Shown here: positions 9,376 to 18,883 of the stretch, piece by piece
Layout: the number at the start of each line of letters is the position of its first letter
Position numbering within the stretch: position 1 is the first letter of the stretch
Source: Symsagittifera roscoffensis
Taxonomy: Eukaryota; Xenacoelomorpha; Acoela; Convolutidae
Reading direction: 5' to 3'
DNA: 39,954 bases
Assembly (NCBI RefSeq): GCF_963678635.1
Contig: NW_026971586.1
Coordinates: forward strand, 1 to 39,954
The notes under the pieces: generated by a model
Seen by the model: the letters and a program-made list of their open reading frames with translations, nothing else
What the model was told of the DNA's origin: nothing
Database searches by the model: none
Position numbers and translations under genes: made by a program

Positions 9376-10518
9376 GTGTTGAACGATTTCTTTTTTGTCT
9401 GAGTCGGTAATTTTATATGTGACATCAGTGGGTTTTGCAATTATTTGGTATGGTCCTTTACGAAGGGGTTGTAATTTTTTAGAAATTCCTTTTTGAGTAG
9501 TAAAATTAGGTATCAAAACAAATGTTCCAATTTTTAAATCGGAGGCTGGTGTAAAACGTGAATTGATTTGTTCATTAATGTTTTGTCTTTGTAATAACTT
9601 TTTTGTTACTTTTTGATAAATTTCATTGTGTTTTTTATCTCTATTTAGAATCCATTCGGTGTGTGTACCGGAGGCTAATTTAAGAATTTGTGGGTGATGG
9701 AAATGATCTTCATCGTCTGTATGTAAAGGTAGGTTATAACAAACTGATTCTTTATTTGGTTGAAAATAACCTTGTGCGTTTTTATGAGAATTTGCTGTAA
9801 ACATTATTGGTTTGCGTGGCTTTTGGTTAAAAACCATTTCATATGGTGACATTCCTAGAGTTGTCATGATTTGTGAATTATATGCTAAGGGAAATAATTT
9901 TACATCTGCTGACCATTCGGTATATCTTGTATCATTTCCGTTGATGATACATCTAAGATATTCTTGTAATGAACGGTTCATACCTTCGACTAAGCCGTTT
10001 GTCCAAGGTGCATGAGATGTACGTGGTTTGTGTTTAATGTTATATAAATGACAGAGTGTGATAGTTTCATTATTTATGAATTCTGTACCGTTGTCTGTGA
10101 CTAAAATGTCTGGTAGTCCAAACTTTGCTATCCAGTGTTCATAAAGCGTTGTATACGCATAATAAGCGTTAGAATGTGGTACTGGGTTAAGTGCTACATA
10201 ATGTGTGAATGCGTCAACAATTACCATAATATAGGAATTTCCTTCTGATGAGGGTGAAATTGGGCCTTTAGTATCAAATGAGATACGATGATTAAAGTAC
10301 AAGCTTTGTCCTTTAAAATCTTGTTTTTGTGCTATTTGTTTTTGAATTGGGTAGGGTTTATTTAGTTGGCGTATTATACAATCATTGCATAGTTCTTTTA
10401 TCCAAATTGGTGCATTTGGGAAGTAAAAGTTTTGTATAAAGTTTGAATATGTTTTTTCTGATCCAGAGTGTCCTTTAATATTTTGTGTATGTGAGATATT
10501 AAAAGCTATGAGAATCAT
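9325..10518 (-). pseudogene. integrase part of Pol
   Basis: 397-codon frame. H10, H17, C44 and C47 form the zinc-binding HHCC region. The catalytic triad is D82, D142 and E178, with exactly 35 residues between the last two, as in retroviral and Gypsy integrases. Near the C-terminus a GPY/F-type module is visible (RKGPYQIIAKP). Upstream the frame is open back to about 10640, so the Met at 10518 is not the true start; it joins the RNase H frame through a one-base shift. In an active element this enzyme inserts the DNA copy into the host genome. Confidence 0.85.
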
Positions 10519-10634
10519 ACTTAAAGGAAGACAGGGGACTGTAGATTCATTTAAGTTATACTCTAAAAGGTCTGTAGTTTCATTAATCGTTGTGTTGTTA
10601 AATTTGCGAAAGTATCGGAGGAGTGTTTTGTTGC

Positions 10635-11291
10635 CTAGAATGGTTGAATCTGCCTTGATAGGTTAGTTTTATATTTGTGCCATGATTTTAGTTGTCGAAT
10701 TATTGGGTCAAGATTTTGATATTGTTTTAGTGTTGAAATTGTAATTGTTTCTGTTGGAGGGAGAAAAATGTTTTCAATTTCGAATTTAGATAAGGGTATT
10801 GTATCAAGTGGGCCGTGGAGGTCAAAAACTTGATTTATTGTGTATTTTGAATCGTTTGTTTGTGGTCCTGATAAATTTATTTTATCAGTTAAATTTTCTT
10901 TTTCAATTAGTGGAAAATGGTTTTTCTTAGGTGAGTGTTGTTTTGTTCGTTTTTGTTGGGTGTTATTTTTTATCCATTGAGAATATGGGATTGGTTTAAA
11001 AGTTGATGTTCCAAGTAGATCAACTTCATAGTGATTATTTTGACAATCTAAATAAAGTGGGAAATGTTGTAAGCTATTTATTTCTGATTGTTCAACGTCA
11101 GTTTTTACTGCATATTTGCATTCCAATCGGGGTGATGTTTCGTTTTCTGCAAGGTAGAATTTTATGTTTTTGGGTATTTCAACTGTTGTTTTTCGTGTAA
11201 GTAATTCAGGTGGTGTATTTCGACTTAAGGTGTCTGGTAATGCACGATTTTTTCCTGCAGTCCAAACTATATGTAAGTTTGGAAATTTCAT
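10635..11291 (-). pseudogene. Pol: end of RNase H and connection to integrase
   Basis: 218 codons in the same frame as the preceding RT/RNase H ORF, separated by an in-frame TAA at 11310-11312. The beginning contains LPDTLSRN, the usual end of Gypsy RNase H domains (D-x-LSR). The rest is a hydrophilic linker. The frame ends at a TAG near 10635, and coding continues one base away toward integrase. Confidence 0.75.
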
Positions 11292-11309
11292 TAGAATTAG
11301 TTGAAATCT

Positions 11310-12074
11310 TTAAACTCGGTGGTTTGGATTAGATTTTTGTGTAAAGAGAAAAATGATTGGTTTGTGATCTGTGAATAGAACTGTTGGATGTTTTGATCCA
11401 AGTATCAGAAATTCATATTCTATAAGTGTATAGATTATGGCTGTACATTCTCTCATTAGAGTTGAGAGTCGTAGCTCAGCTTGAGTGAATAATCGAGAAT
11501 TTGCTGATATGAGGTTCATTTTATTTGTACCATTATGTGATTGTAATAGTGCTGCGCCGATGCCAAAGTTCGAAGCATCGCACATTGCATAAAATGGTTG
11601 ATTAGGGTCTGGAATTGTGTTTGAAATTTGTTCAGTTAAAAGTTTCTTTATTTCTTCAAATCGTGCTTGATGTTCCGTATTCCATTCAAAATTATTTTGT
11701 TGTCTAAGGATGTTATAAAATGGTCGTAGATATAATTGCATTTTATAAACGTATTTGCTTAAAAAATTTAACATTCCAAGAAATTCTTGGATTTTCTTTT
11801 TATTTGTTGGTGGTTGAAGTTTTTGAATAGCGTCAATGCGTGATTTCAGTGGAGTGATTGTTTTTCTTTCTATATTATGTCCTAAGAATTTAACTCTTGT
11901 CAAAAAGAAGTGTGATTTATCGGGAGCGGCCTTCAGATTTTCGTTCTGAAGTATTTGGTGATATTTTTCTAAAACATTGAACATTTCTTCTTTTGTTTGT
12001 GATTGCATAAAAACATCGTCTAAATAGGTGATTGCGTTTTTCTTGAGTATTAGTGGTCTAAAAATTTTGCTCAT
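11310..12074 (-). pseudogene. Pol: RT palm and thumb plus RNase H
   Basis: 254 codons. YLDD at 17-20 is the RT catalytic box, followed by the conserved KSHFF and VKFLGH region. RNase H acidic residues are visible at D166 (CDAS), E209 and D236 (TDHKP). The frame runs on from the previous RT fragment: an in-frame TAA at 12174-12176 and 33 open codons lie between them. The polymerase domain is therefore interrupted by one stop and not deleted. Confidence 0.88.
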
Positions 12075-12173
12075 AAAAGCTGAAAATGCTGCTGGTCCTA
12101 TGGATATTCCATAGAATAAGCGGTTGAAATCATATTGTTGGTTTCCAATAACAAATTGTGTTAAACGTCGTGA

Positions 12174-12953
12174 TTATTCATCTAGTGACATTTGATTGTA
12201 TGCACTATTCATATCGGCGGTTGTAAAGTATTTGCCGTTTATTTTTGTTAAAATAACTTGTATTGGTTCAATGGGCCAATTACATTTTGATTCATCTATG
12301 AGTGAATTGAGGTATCTAGCGTCGAGAACGATTTTTAATGATTCTCCTTTAGCTAGAATAATAACGGGGTTGATAAATGTGTTGCCTTTTGGTTGTTCTT
12401 CTTTATTAACTGGGGATATAATGTTGTATTGTTCTAAAATATCGAGTAATCTGTTCACTTTATCATGTAAGTGAATTGGTACTTTACTTGCTCTCTGTTT
12501 TTTGAAAACTGCGTCTGGTTTTAACGGGAGATGTAGTGATGAACTGATTTTGCCAACATCAAATTTGGATGTGGCATAGACTGATGAATATTTAATTAGC
12601 TGTTTGGCTAACTGTGAATGTTGGAAATTAAACATTGTTAAAAATTTCTGTTGATCTTCTGTGTAGTAACCTATGTTGAATGTAGGTTTGAAATATGGGG
12701 TTTTTGTGAAATAATCTGTATTTCTGTTTTCATTACTTATTATGTTATTTATAGATAATTCTTCATTAAGAATTGTGGATTGACAAATATCTAATAATTG
12801 AAGTATATTATTTACGCGATAGGCTTTTTCGTGTATTGGTGATATTGTAGCGTTGGTTTCGCAATAGCCTAAAAGTCCTAAAGGTAATGTTACCTGGTAA
12901 GGTGTGTTGTTATAGACATGTAAGGAAATAATATCTGAATTCGAGTTTTTCAA
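12174..12953 (-). pseudogene. Pol: N-terminal RT fragment
   Basis: 259 codons that contain the fingers region (IVLDARYLNSLIDES) and motif A with the first catalytic Asp at 247 (TADMNSAYNQ). It ends at a TAA twelve residues after that Asp, inside the polymerase domain. The frame is -1 relative to the protease ORF, as in elements that make Pol by -1 frameshifting. The codon at 12953 is TTG, not ATG, which also fits synthesis as a fusion. The RT frame is open only from about 12985, so the overlap with the protease frame is short (about 25 bases), and I see no canonical slippery heptamer in it. Confidence 0.85.
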
Positions 12954-12958
12954 ATATT

Positions 12959-14851
12959 TTATTGAAGAGATTGTGATTTTGAAAAATCAAAAAGAGGTTT
13001 GAATTCAAAATCTGACATATAAAATTTTTGTTTGTTTTGTTCTTTATCATATTGGTGAACTTGTTTGATTGAAAAATTATAGATGTTTCCTGATAGTGGT
13101 TTCAAGTGTTTTCTTTGTTGATTAAATATCGGGTAAAATTTTGAAAAGAATGGTGGTTGTTTATTTAATCTTTGAAAAAATGTTAAGGATGTGTCTTTTG
13201 TTTTTGTATATTTATCTTTGATTAATATTTTACTATTTAAGATGTTAATTGTTGGTATATACTTTGAAATAAATGGTATTCCAATGATATTATGTTTAAT
13301 ATCAGTGATATGGAATATTTGTTTAAATGGCTTATTTAAAATTTTGCTTTGCTCCATTGTTCTGGTGGGGAGGAGAAATAATTGGATTTTTCCGTAGTTT
13401 ATCAATGTTGATCCTTGTGCTGTTGCTAACTTACTGGAGGTTTCAAGAGGTGTTAGCTTTGGGTGTAAAGTTTTTATTTCATTCCATGTGGGAATGTTTA
13501 TTATGTTTGATTCTGCTCCTGAATCAATTAAAAAATCAATTTCAAGATCTGGTGGTTGAAATTCTTTATTTCTTGGACTTTCTGAGAGAAATGGTATTGT
13601 CCAAATTTTTTCTTTGGGTTGTTCTTTTTGTATATTTTGATAGATGTGGTTTGTGTTCAAGCATTTTGTGTTATTATTTGCAGAGGGTTGATTTGTAGTG
13701 TTAATTCTATTTGTTTCTTGTGTCGTTGGAGTGGAATGTGTAGGTTTAGTGTAATAATTTTGAAGAAATTCTGATTGATTTTCATATATGTGTGATGAAA
13801 AAGGTTGTTCATATATTACAGATTCATAGTCATTTTCGACTTTGATCATATTGATGGAGAGAGTGTTTTCAGTGTCGCTTTCTGAATCTGATGATGCACA
13901 GTTTATTTGATTGAGTTGTAACGTATCAGTTACTGTGTCATCAATACCTGGAGGGTCGGATGTTGTTTCTGGGTTAGACTGTACTTGATTGATTTGTCTT
14001 TGATGTTTAGGTGTACTACTTCTGTGGCGATTATTAGAATTATTATAGTGATTATTATTCCGGTGTGGTGATTGGGAATAATTTCTATAACGATTATTAT
14101 AACTTGAGTGTCGATTTTGTGAATTAATTCGCAATCTATTTTGATAATTGCTGTTTGGTCTGTTATATGAGTTATTTCTTGATCGGTTGTTTTGATAATA
14201 TTGATTTCGATTGTTTGAATAACTTCTATTTCGATTATTGGAATAATTTCTATTTCTATTATATGATGAGTTTCGTGATTGATTGTTTGGATAGTATCTG
14301 TTTCTTGGTTGTGAATTAGATCTAGAAGCAAACTGTGTTGTGTTTGAATTTGATCTGGAGTAGTTATTTCTACTATTTGGTCTTTTGTAGTAATATTGTG
14401 ACGAATTTGGTGTGTTTCTTCGTTCTGGCGATCTTCCTCTATAACTTGAGTTATATGGGGATTGATTTCTTGTATAACTTGTATTGTTCGGAAGCGGTTT
14501 TCCGGAACTATTGTTGCTGTATACACTTTTGTTTGGTAGATTTTGATCTTTCTTCAAATATTGATAGAATGACTTATTTGGTTCTTTGTATTTTTGAGGT
14601 TTATTTTGGCTATCTTGCTGTTTTTGTCTACATTCAGAAATACTATGTCCGTATCGTCGGCAATAATTACACCATTTTTTGAAAGATGGTTTGCCTTTAA
14701 AGTTTGGGTTCTTTTCGTAAATATTGAGTATTTCAGTGATTTTTTCAACGAGGTCTGTGTCTGATTCCTGTATATTATTAATATTAGTGGGAGTCGTTTC
14801 AATTCTGTTAACGTATTGTAATTTCAGATTTTCCGTTTCTTCTAGTTTCAT
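12959..14851 (-). CDS. nucleocapsid zinc knuckle and aspartic protease (Gag-Pro part 2)
   Basis: 630 codons. One CCHC knuckle lies at 61-74 (CNYCRRYGHSISEC). A long segment from about 110 to 290 is made almost only of Asn, Arg, Tyr and Ser, an RNA-binding, prion-like composition. The retroviral-type protease active site DSG is at 443-445 (FLIDSGAES). The frame is the same as that of the Gag ORF upstream: only a TGA at 14909-14911 and 19 codons separate them. It could thus be the second half of one Gag-Pro protein, reached by readthrough, or a part cut off by mutation. The protease follows the knuckle with no separate start signal evident. Confidence 0.85.
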   Translation of the reverse strand: MKLEETENLKLQYVNRIETTPTNINNIQESDTDLVEKITEILNIYEKNPNFKGKPSFKKWCNYCRRYGHSISECRQKQQDSQNKPQKYKEPNKSFYQYLKKDQNLPNKSVYSNNSSGKPLPNNTSYTRNQSPYNSSYRGRSPERRNTPNSSQYYYKRPNSRNNYSRSNSNTTQFASRSNSQPRNRYYPNNQSRNSSYNRNRNYSNNRNRSYSNNRNQYYQNNRSRNNSYNRPNSNYQNRLRINSQNRHSSYNNRYRNYSQSPHRNNNHYNNSNNRHRSSTPKHQRQINQVQSNPETTSDPPGIDDTVTDTLQLNQINCASSDSESDTENTLSINMIKVENDYESVIYEQPFSSHIYENQSEFLQNYYTKPTHSTPTTQETNRINTTNQPSANNNTKCLNTNHIYQNIQKEQPKEKIWTIPFLSESPRNKEFQPPDLEIDFLIDSGAESNIINIPTWNEIKTLHPKLTPLETSSKLATAQGSTLINYGKIQLFLLPTRTMEQSKILNKPFKQIFHITDIKHNIIGIPFISKYIPTINILNSKILIKDKYTKTKDTSLTFFQRLNKQPPFFSKFYPIFNQQRKHLKPLSGNIYNFSIKQVHQYDKEQNKQKFYMSDFEFKPLFDFSKSQSLQ

Positions 14852-14908
14852 TGTGATTTCTGCTTGTTCTAATTTGTCTACTAGTTTTCGAAAATCTAAA
14901 TCGGGTTC

Positions 14909-17191
14909 TCAAATTGAAGAAGGATGGGAGGCTCTCTTTTTTATTGCTATTTTCCTTAATTGTGGTGTTAAGGTCATCATTAAGATTTCTGTCATCTTTG
15001 TATTTTTATAGTCGTGTGTATTTAGTGAATATGCTTTTCGAACTAGTGTTTCGATTCGTACTGCTAATTGTTTGATGGTTTCGTTTGGTAATCTGCGAAT
15101 TTCATTACATAAAACTCTTTGTTGTTGTTTGTTTCTTTCGGAGTCAAACATTTTTGAAAATTCCTGTGTAAACCTTTTCCAATTTGATTTTATTTCTGGA
15201 GGTAATACTGAAAACCATTTTTGGGCTGCGCCATCTAAGGTTGTTTGTATCAACGCTGTGCGTCGATGTATCCAGTTTTGATGTAGTGGCGTATTAATTG
15301 GTTCAGGTCCAATGTTTAAAATCAAGTTTGCTGTTACTGCATTAAAATAATCTTCTACAGAGTATTCAGGGTCTGTTCCTGTGAAAACCATTAAAGGTTT
15401 GTTTGATGTTATTGATGATCCACCCATAAGGTATGGATTCATTGTCATTTGTAATGATTCTGCTGCATTTGGCATTTGAGAAAAATTTGAAAGTTGGTTT
15501 CTTGTTATTTCATGTTGTTGAAGATAATATGGGAGTGGTATTTCATTTTGCATTTGTGTTGGTTGATACGAGTGTGCAATCATTGGATTTTGTTGTTGAA
15601 TTGGTTTAAAAGGTTGTGTAATTGGATTTTGTTGCTGAATTGGTTGTTGATGTTGTGTATCTATCGGTTGTGGAGAAAAAATTCTATGATTTGTATGTGG
15701 TTTCTGTGCTCCTTGTCCACGATATTCTTGAGTATATGGTGCAAATATATCTGGTTGTAAGAAATCATCATCTGAGGATAAATAATCCATTTGATAAGAT
15801 GTCTGTTTTTTATTTTTATTTAGTTGAAAAAATGGGTAATTTTCACTGCGATCCTGTGGAGGATTTGTTTGGAAATTTATTGAATTAGATTGGGCCATTG
15901 GGTTATCCCAATTTCGAGATCTTGTATATTGGTTAAAATTTCTTCGTGGTTGATAATTTGTTTTTGATGGATGTGTATAATTATAATTATGTTCTGCAAA
16001 GTTGTTTCTAGTGAATGTTTTGCGTGTTTTTGGTGGTATTGTCATGGGTCTGTATGTTTGGTAATCCATATGTGAATATTTAGGGGCAACCGAAGGTTTA
16101 AAGGTTGATTGTAAGGTTACCTGTGTTTGTGAAGGATTTGTATTTCTTGGTGTTGTTAAGTTTGGACGTATTGGTGAAGTACTTTGTTGTGTAGTTGTTG
16201 TGTGTACAATTTCTTCATTTATGAAGTGTGATGGTGTCTGGATATCTTGTTGAGTAAGATTCCTAGTTCCATTGAGGTTTTCATTGTGTATGACTGTAGA
16301 GTTTAAACTATTATTTTGTGTATCGGGCAAAAATGTATTATAGTTTAATGGTGTTGCATCAATGGTTAATGGTATTACTCTTACATAATCTCTTATGTAA
16401 GATATTGTACTTATTGCTTGACTTGAGATTGATTGTGGGAAGCTTATAAATGCGGGATGAGACCATTCGGGGTCCCAAACATAGTCTGATTGTTCTGTGA
16501 TAGCGGTATCATCGTTCGAGTTTTGGGGTCTAAAATTTTTTCTTGCTTGTGCAATTAAATCAATATTGTGTGTGAAATAATCTATTATGAACCATGCCAA
16601 AATTTTTTGTAGATCGTGTTTTGTATGTTGTGAAACTTCGTCTTTCGTAAAATTTTCTTTAATGATGTTTAAATAACTAGAGAGTAGTGTGATTTCATGT
16701 CGTACTCTTATATGTTTAGATGTTTCTGTCGGTGAGACATTTGGTATTGGGATTTCGTTTTCTAGTATCGAAATATAACTATATATTATTGCGAAAACTT
16801 CATTGGTGAATATGGAGTTTGCTCTTTGTGAGTTATGATATTGGATGCTTTTTATATATTCTGAAAATACTTTTGAAAATTCTAAATCAAGATCGTCTGT
16901 TTGAATTGTATATTTACTATGATTATGGTTTGGTGAGGTGAATTCTATGGAGTAGGTTCCATACTGTTGTGTTAAGTTACATATATCTTTTAGATAGTGA
17001 TCTATGATTTGTCTTTTGATTTTTACATCTGGGAACTCTGTTTTACATGGACTGATTCCGGGTTCAAATAAATTTAAGAGTAAATTTTTGCAAAATATAT
17101 GCTGTCCTCTATCAGTGGTTGCATCTACTATAAAAGGGAAGATTTCATGATCATCTGGACTTTCGTCACCTGGGGTGTGCGTTGAGCTCAT
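14909..17191 (-). CDS. Gag (matrix-like region and capsid)
   Basis: 760 codons starting with ATG. The retrotransposon Gag/capsid domain lies at about 600-755, with the typical W at WFSVLPPEIK and a Met-rich last helix. The first 300 residues are mixed and helical; about 300-580 is Gln-, Pro- and Asn-rich with imperfect IQQQNP repeats. The frame ends at TGA in a place where the same frame continues without break into the zinc-knuckle ORF. This can be a readthrough stop like those of some retroviruses, or a C-to-T change of an Arg codon. In particles Gag builds the core and binds the genomic RNA. Confidence 0.85.
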   Translation of the reverse strand: MSSTHTPGDESPDDHEIFPFIVDATTDRGQHIFCKNLLLNLFEPGISPCKTEFPDVKIKRQIIDHYLKDICNLTQQYGTYSIEFTSPNHNHSKYTIQTDDLDLEFSKVFSEYIKSIQYHNSQRANSIFTNEVFAIIYSYISILENEIPIPNVSPTETSKHIRVRHEITLLSSYLNIIKENFTKDEVSQHTKHDLQKILAWFIIDYFTHNIDLIAQARKNFRPQNSNDDTAITEQSDYVWDPEWSHPAFISFPQSISSQAISTISYIRDYVRVIPLTIDATPLNYNTFLPDTQNNSLNSTVIHNENLNGTRNLTQQDIQTPSHFINEEIVHTTTTQQSTSPIRPNLTTPRNTNPSQTQVTLQSTFKPSVAPKYSHMDYQTYRPMTIPPKTRKTFTRNNFAEHNYNYTHPSKTNYQPRRNFNQYTRSRNWDNPMAQSNSINFQTNPPQDRSENYPFFQLNKNKKQTSYQMDYLSSDDDFLQPDIFAPYTQEYRGQGAQKPHTNHRIFSPQPIDTQHQQPIQQQNPITQPFKPIQQQNPMIAHSYQPTQMQNEIPLPYYLQQHEITRNQLSNFSQMPNAAESLQMTMNPYLMGGSSITSNKPLMVFTGTDPEYSVEDYFNAVTANLILNIGPEPINTPLHQNWIHRRTALIQTTLDGAAQKWFSVLPPEIKSNWKRFTQEFSKMFDSERNKQQQRVLCNEIRRLPNETIKQLAVRIETLVRKAYSLNTHDYKNTKMTEILMMTLTPQLRKIAIKKRASHPSSI

Positions 17192-17209
17192 TTTTTCGTT
17201 CGATGACTG

Positions 17210-17632
17210 TTAATATGTAATTATTAATGTGTCGAATTGGTTGATTCCAATTGTATAAATGTACTGGTTTGTGTTTATACTGCTTTTTATTCTTCTTTTT
17301 CCTCTTTTTGATGAATTTGAAGTTGTTTCTGAGTCAGAGAAATATAATTGATCGTGAATTGGGCAATTTTTATCTATTGATTTTTTTAGTTTGTAAAGTT
17401 CGTCTAAACTGTTGGTTTCTGATTCTGAAAATGCGTTTCGGTTTTTTGAAAATCTTTTGCGTGTTATTTGTCTTTGTTTAGTTATTATTTTTCTCTTCAG
17501 TGTTTGTCGTTTTGTTCGAATGTATCCAACTGTTTGTGTGTGAGGTGTGATTACAAGGTCGTACTTTTTGTTATCTATTTCACAATTGTGTAAAACGATT
17601 GTTTGTTTATTTCCTAGGTTTTTAAATGCCAT
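17210..17632 (-). CDS. 140-aa basic protein preceding Gag
   Basis: ATG-started frame in the same frame as Gag; a TAA and six open codons separate it from the Gag ATG. Residues 39-66 are very rich in Arg and Lys (RTKRQTLKRK...KRFSKNRN), suited to nuclear import or RNA binding. Two acidic Ser-rich patches (SESETNS, SDSETTSNSS) and a second basic patch (SSKRGKRRIKSS) follow. It could be a Rev-like accessory protein, or the N-terminus of Gag cut off by a nonsense mutation. No homologue recognised. Confidence 0.5.
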   Translation of the reverse strand: MAFKNLGNKQTIVLHNCEIDNKKYDLVITPHTQTVGYIRTKRQTLKRKIITKQRQITRKRFSKNRNAFSESETNSLDELYKLKKSIDKNCPIHDQLYFSDSETTSNSSKRGKRRIKSSINTNQYIYTIGINQFDTLIITY

Positions 17633-18562
17633 AAGGTTTAGGATGACGGATGCAAAAGGTTGTTAAGTGAATTCTAATTGCTTAAACTGTTAGTCCTTAC
17701 GATTTTTTGGTTAGCTTAACCTGGGTCTTTTTGTTCAGGGTTGGAGAGAAAGGTATATCTATTCCGGAGAATGATTTTTACTTTCTTGTGACTAGTATAA
17801 GCTAAGGTGTTAACTTACTTAATCTTACTTAGGGGTAGTGATTGTGTTCAAGGGTTGGAGAATAGTAAATCGACCCACAAGGTTCAGGTATAATTAGAAC
17901 GCGAGTAGTTCGTTAGATACTATTTTAAACTTACTAAGTCTAAGATTTATCCTGGGTCTGGTAAGAGGGGGGTTCAAGTGAAGGATGAATAAACGAAGTT
18001 CTTCACTGTTTATCCTAATTTGAATGATTAGTTTTGTTCAAAAATTTCTATTAGTCTTGGGTTTTTTGAAAGGGTTCGATAGTGAATCGACGTTTGAGGT
18101 CGTTAGACACTAGTTAAGTGGGTGGGGGAGAACAAAGTTGTTCTTTTTGATCCAAGGATAGGCCTTGATGATCAAGTTTGAAATTTAATTAAATAGAAAA
18201 TGATTTAAGATCCAAGGATAAGCCTTGATGATCTGATTTTAAAATTAAGTGAATTTAAATTTTAATAAAGATTTAGATTTATGTAAGGAAAAGATTTACT
18301 GTTTTGATGATATTAGTGAGCTTATGGATGCTGTTATGTTTTAGGTGATGAAGCTGGAACAACAGAATGATTTATGATTATTAACCATTTATTGTCATGC
18401 TACTAATTTTTATTTTTGTTTTCCAATAAATATTTTTCAAACATGTTTTGTATTTTACTGCAGAGTTTAGGAAAACAATCTGAGATCTTTTTATCAATCG
18501 TTATTGTATATTATTAATTTTGTTTAGCGCCTGAAATGATTTTGAAGATTAACTTCAAGGTT
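17633..18562 (-). other. leader of the giant element with internal repeats
   Basis: About 0.9 kb with no long frame. A 25-bp segment occurs twice 60 bp apart, at 18149-18173 and 18209-18233, with one mismatch. Between about 17735 and 18120 there are weaker copies of a block holding GGGTTGGAGA/GGGTTCGATA, a nearby AATCGAC and a TTAGA(T/C)ACTA end. Such repeats in a leader may take part in packaging or translation control; this is inference. Confidence 0.45.
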
Positions 18563-18796
18563 TTATGTTTGCAAATGAAAATCTAAATTCATTGCGAGTA
18601 GTATTCTAAATATAAAAGTTTGTTCTGGTTTTTGCCGAACTATCATATAACTATATGGCAAGTTTCTACTTTGTCGTATGTCGTCTCTGGTTCGAGGTCT
18701 TCTTCCAATTCCGGGTAGTTCTGTTATGGTTCGGAATATTGGCTCTGATCTATTGAGTCGTAGAGACATTTCGATTAAATTATTGTCATATAACAT
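18563..18796 (-). CDS. possible 77-aa leader ORF
   Basis: The first ATG frame after the primer-binding site, starting 88 bases inside the 5' LTR. The peptide is rich in Arg, Leu and Ile (for example GIGRRPRTRDD). It could be a small leader protein, or a first exon that supplies a start codon to the downstream ATG-less frame. Chance cannot be excluded. Confidence 0.25.
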   Translation of the reverse strand: MLYDNNLIEMSLRLNRSEPIFRTITELPGIGRRPRTRDDIRQSRNLPYSYMIVRQKPEQTFIFRILLAMNLDFHLQT

Positions 18797-18863
18797 TTTG
18801 TAAATGTTTTTGTCTAATTTCTAATCTATTTTGGTTAATTCTAAGCTATTAAGGTCTTGTTCG

Positions 18864-18881
18864 AGACTTATGGTCGCACCA
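18864..18881 (-). promoter_or_regulatory. putative primer-binding site
   Basis: Two bases inside the 5' LTR the minus strand reads TGGTGCGACCATAAGTCT. A TGG start fits a complement of a tRNA CCA end. I could not match it to a particular tRNA. Confidence 0.5.
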
Positions 18882-18883
18882 GA

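Noticed and set aside
12174-12176. Alternative genetic code or stop readthrough to explain the in-frame TAA codons in pol
   Set aside because: TAA and TGA also end other frames at natural places, and stops inside the RT palm and RNase H do not fit any known recoding strategy.
13191-13698. Plus-strand hydrophobic frames opposite the protease ORF
   Set aside because: Antisense shadows: the minus-strand frame has clear zinc-knuckle and protease motifs, and antisense of Asn/Lys-rich codons gives Phe/Leu/Ile-rich peptides.
13930-14526. 198-codon Ile/Thr-rich frame on the minus strand overlapping the zinc-knuckle ORF
   Set aside because: It is the alternative frame of the repetitive Asn/Arg/Tyr/Ser region, produced by the repeat periodicity.
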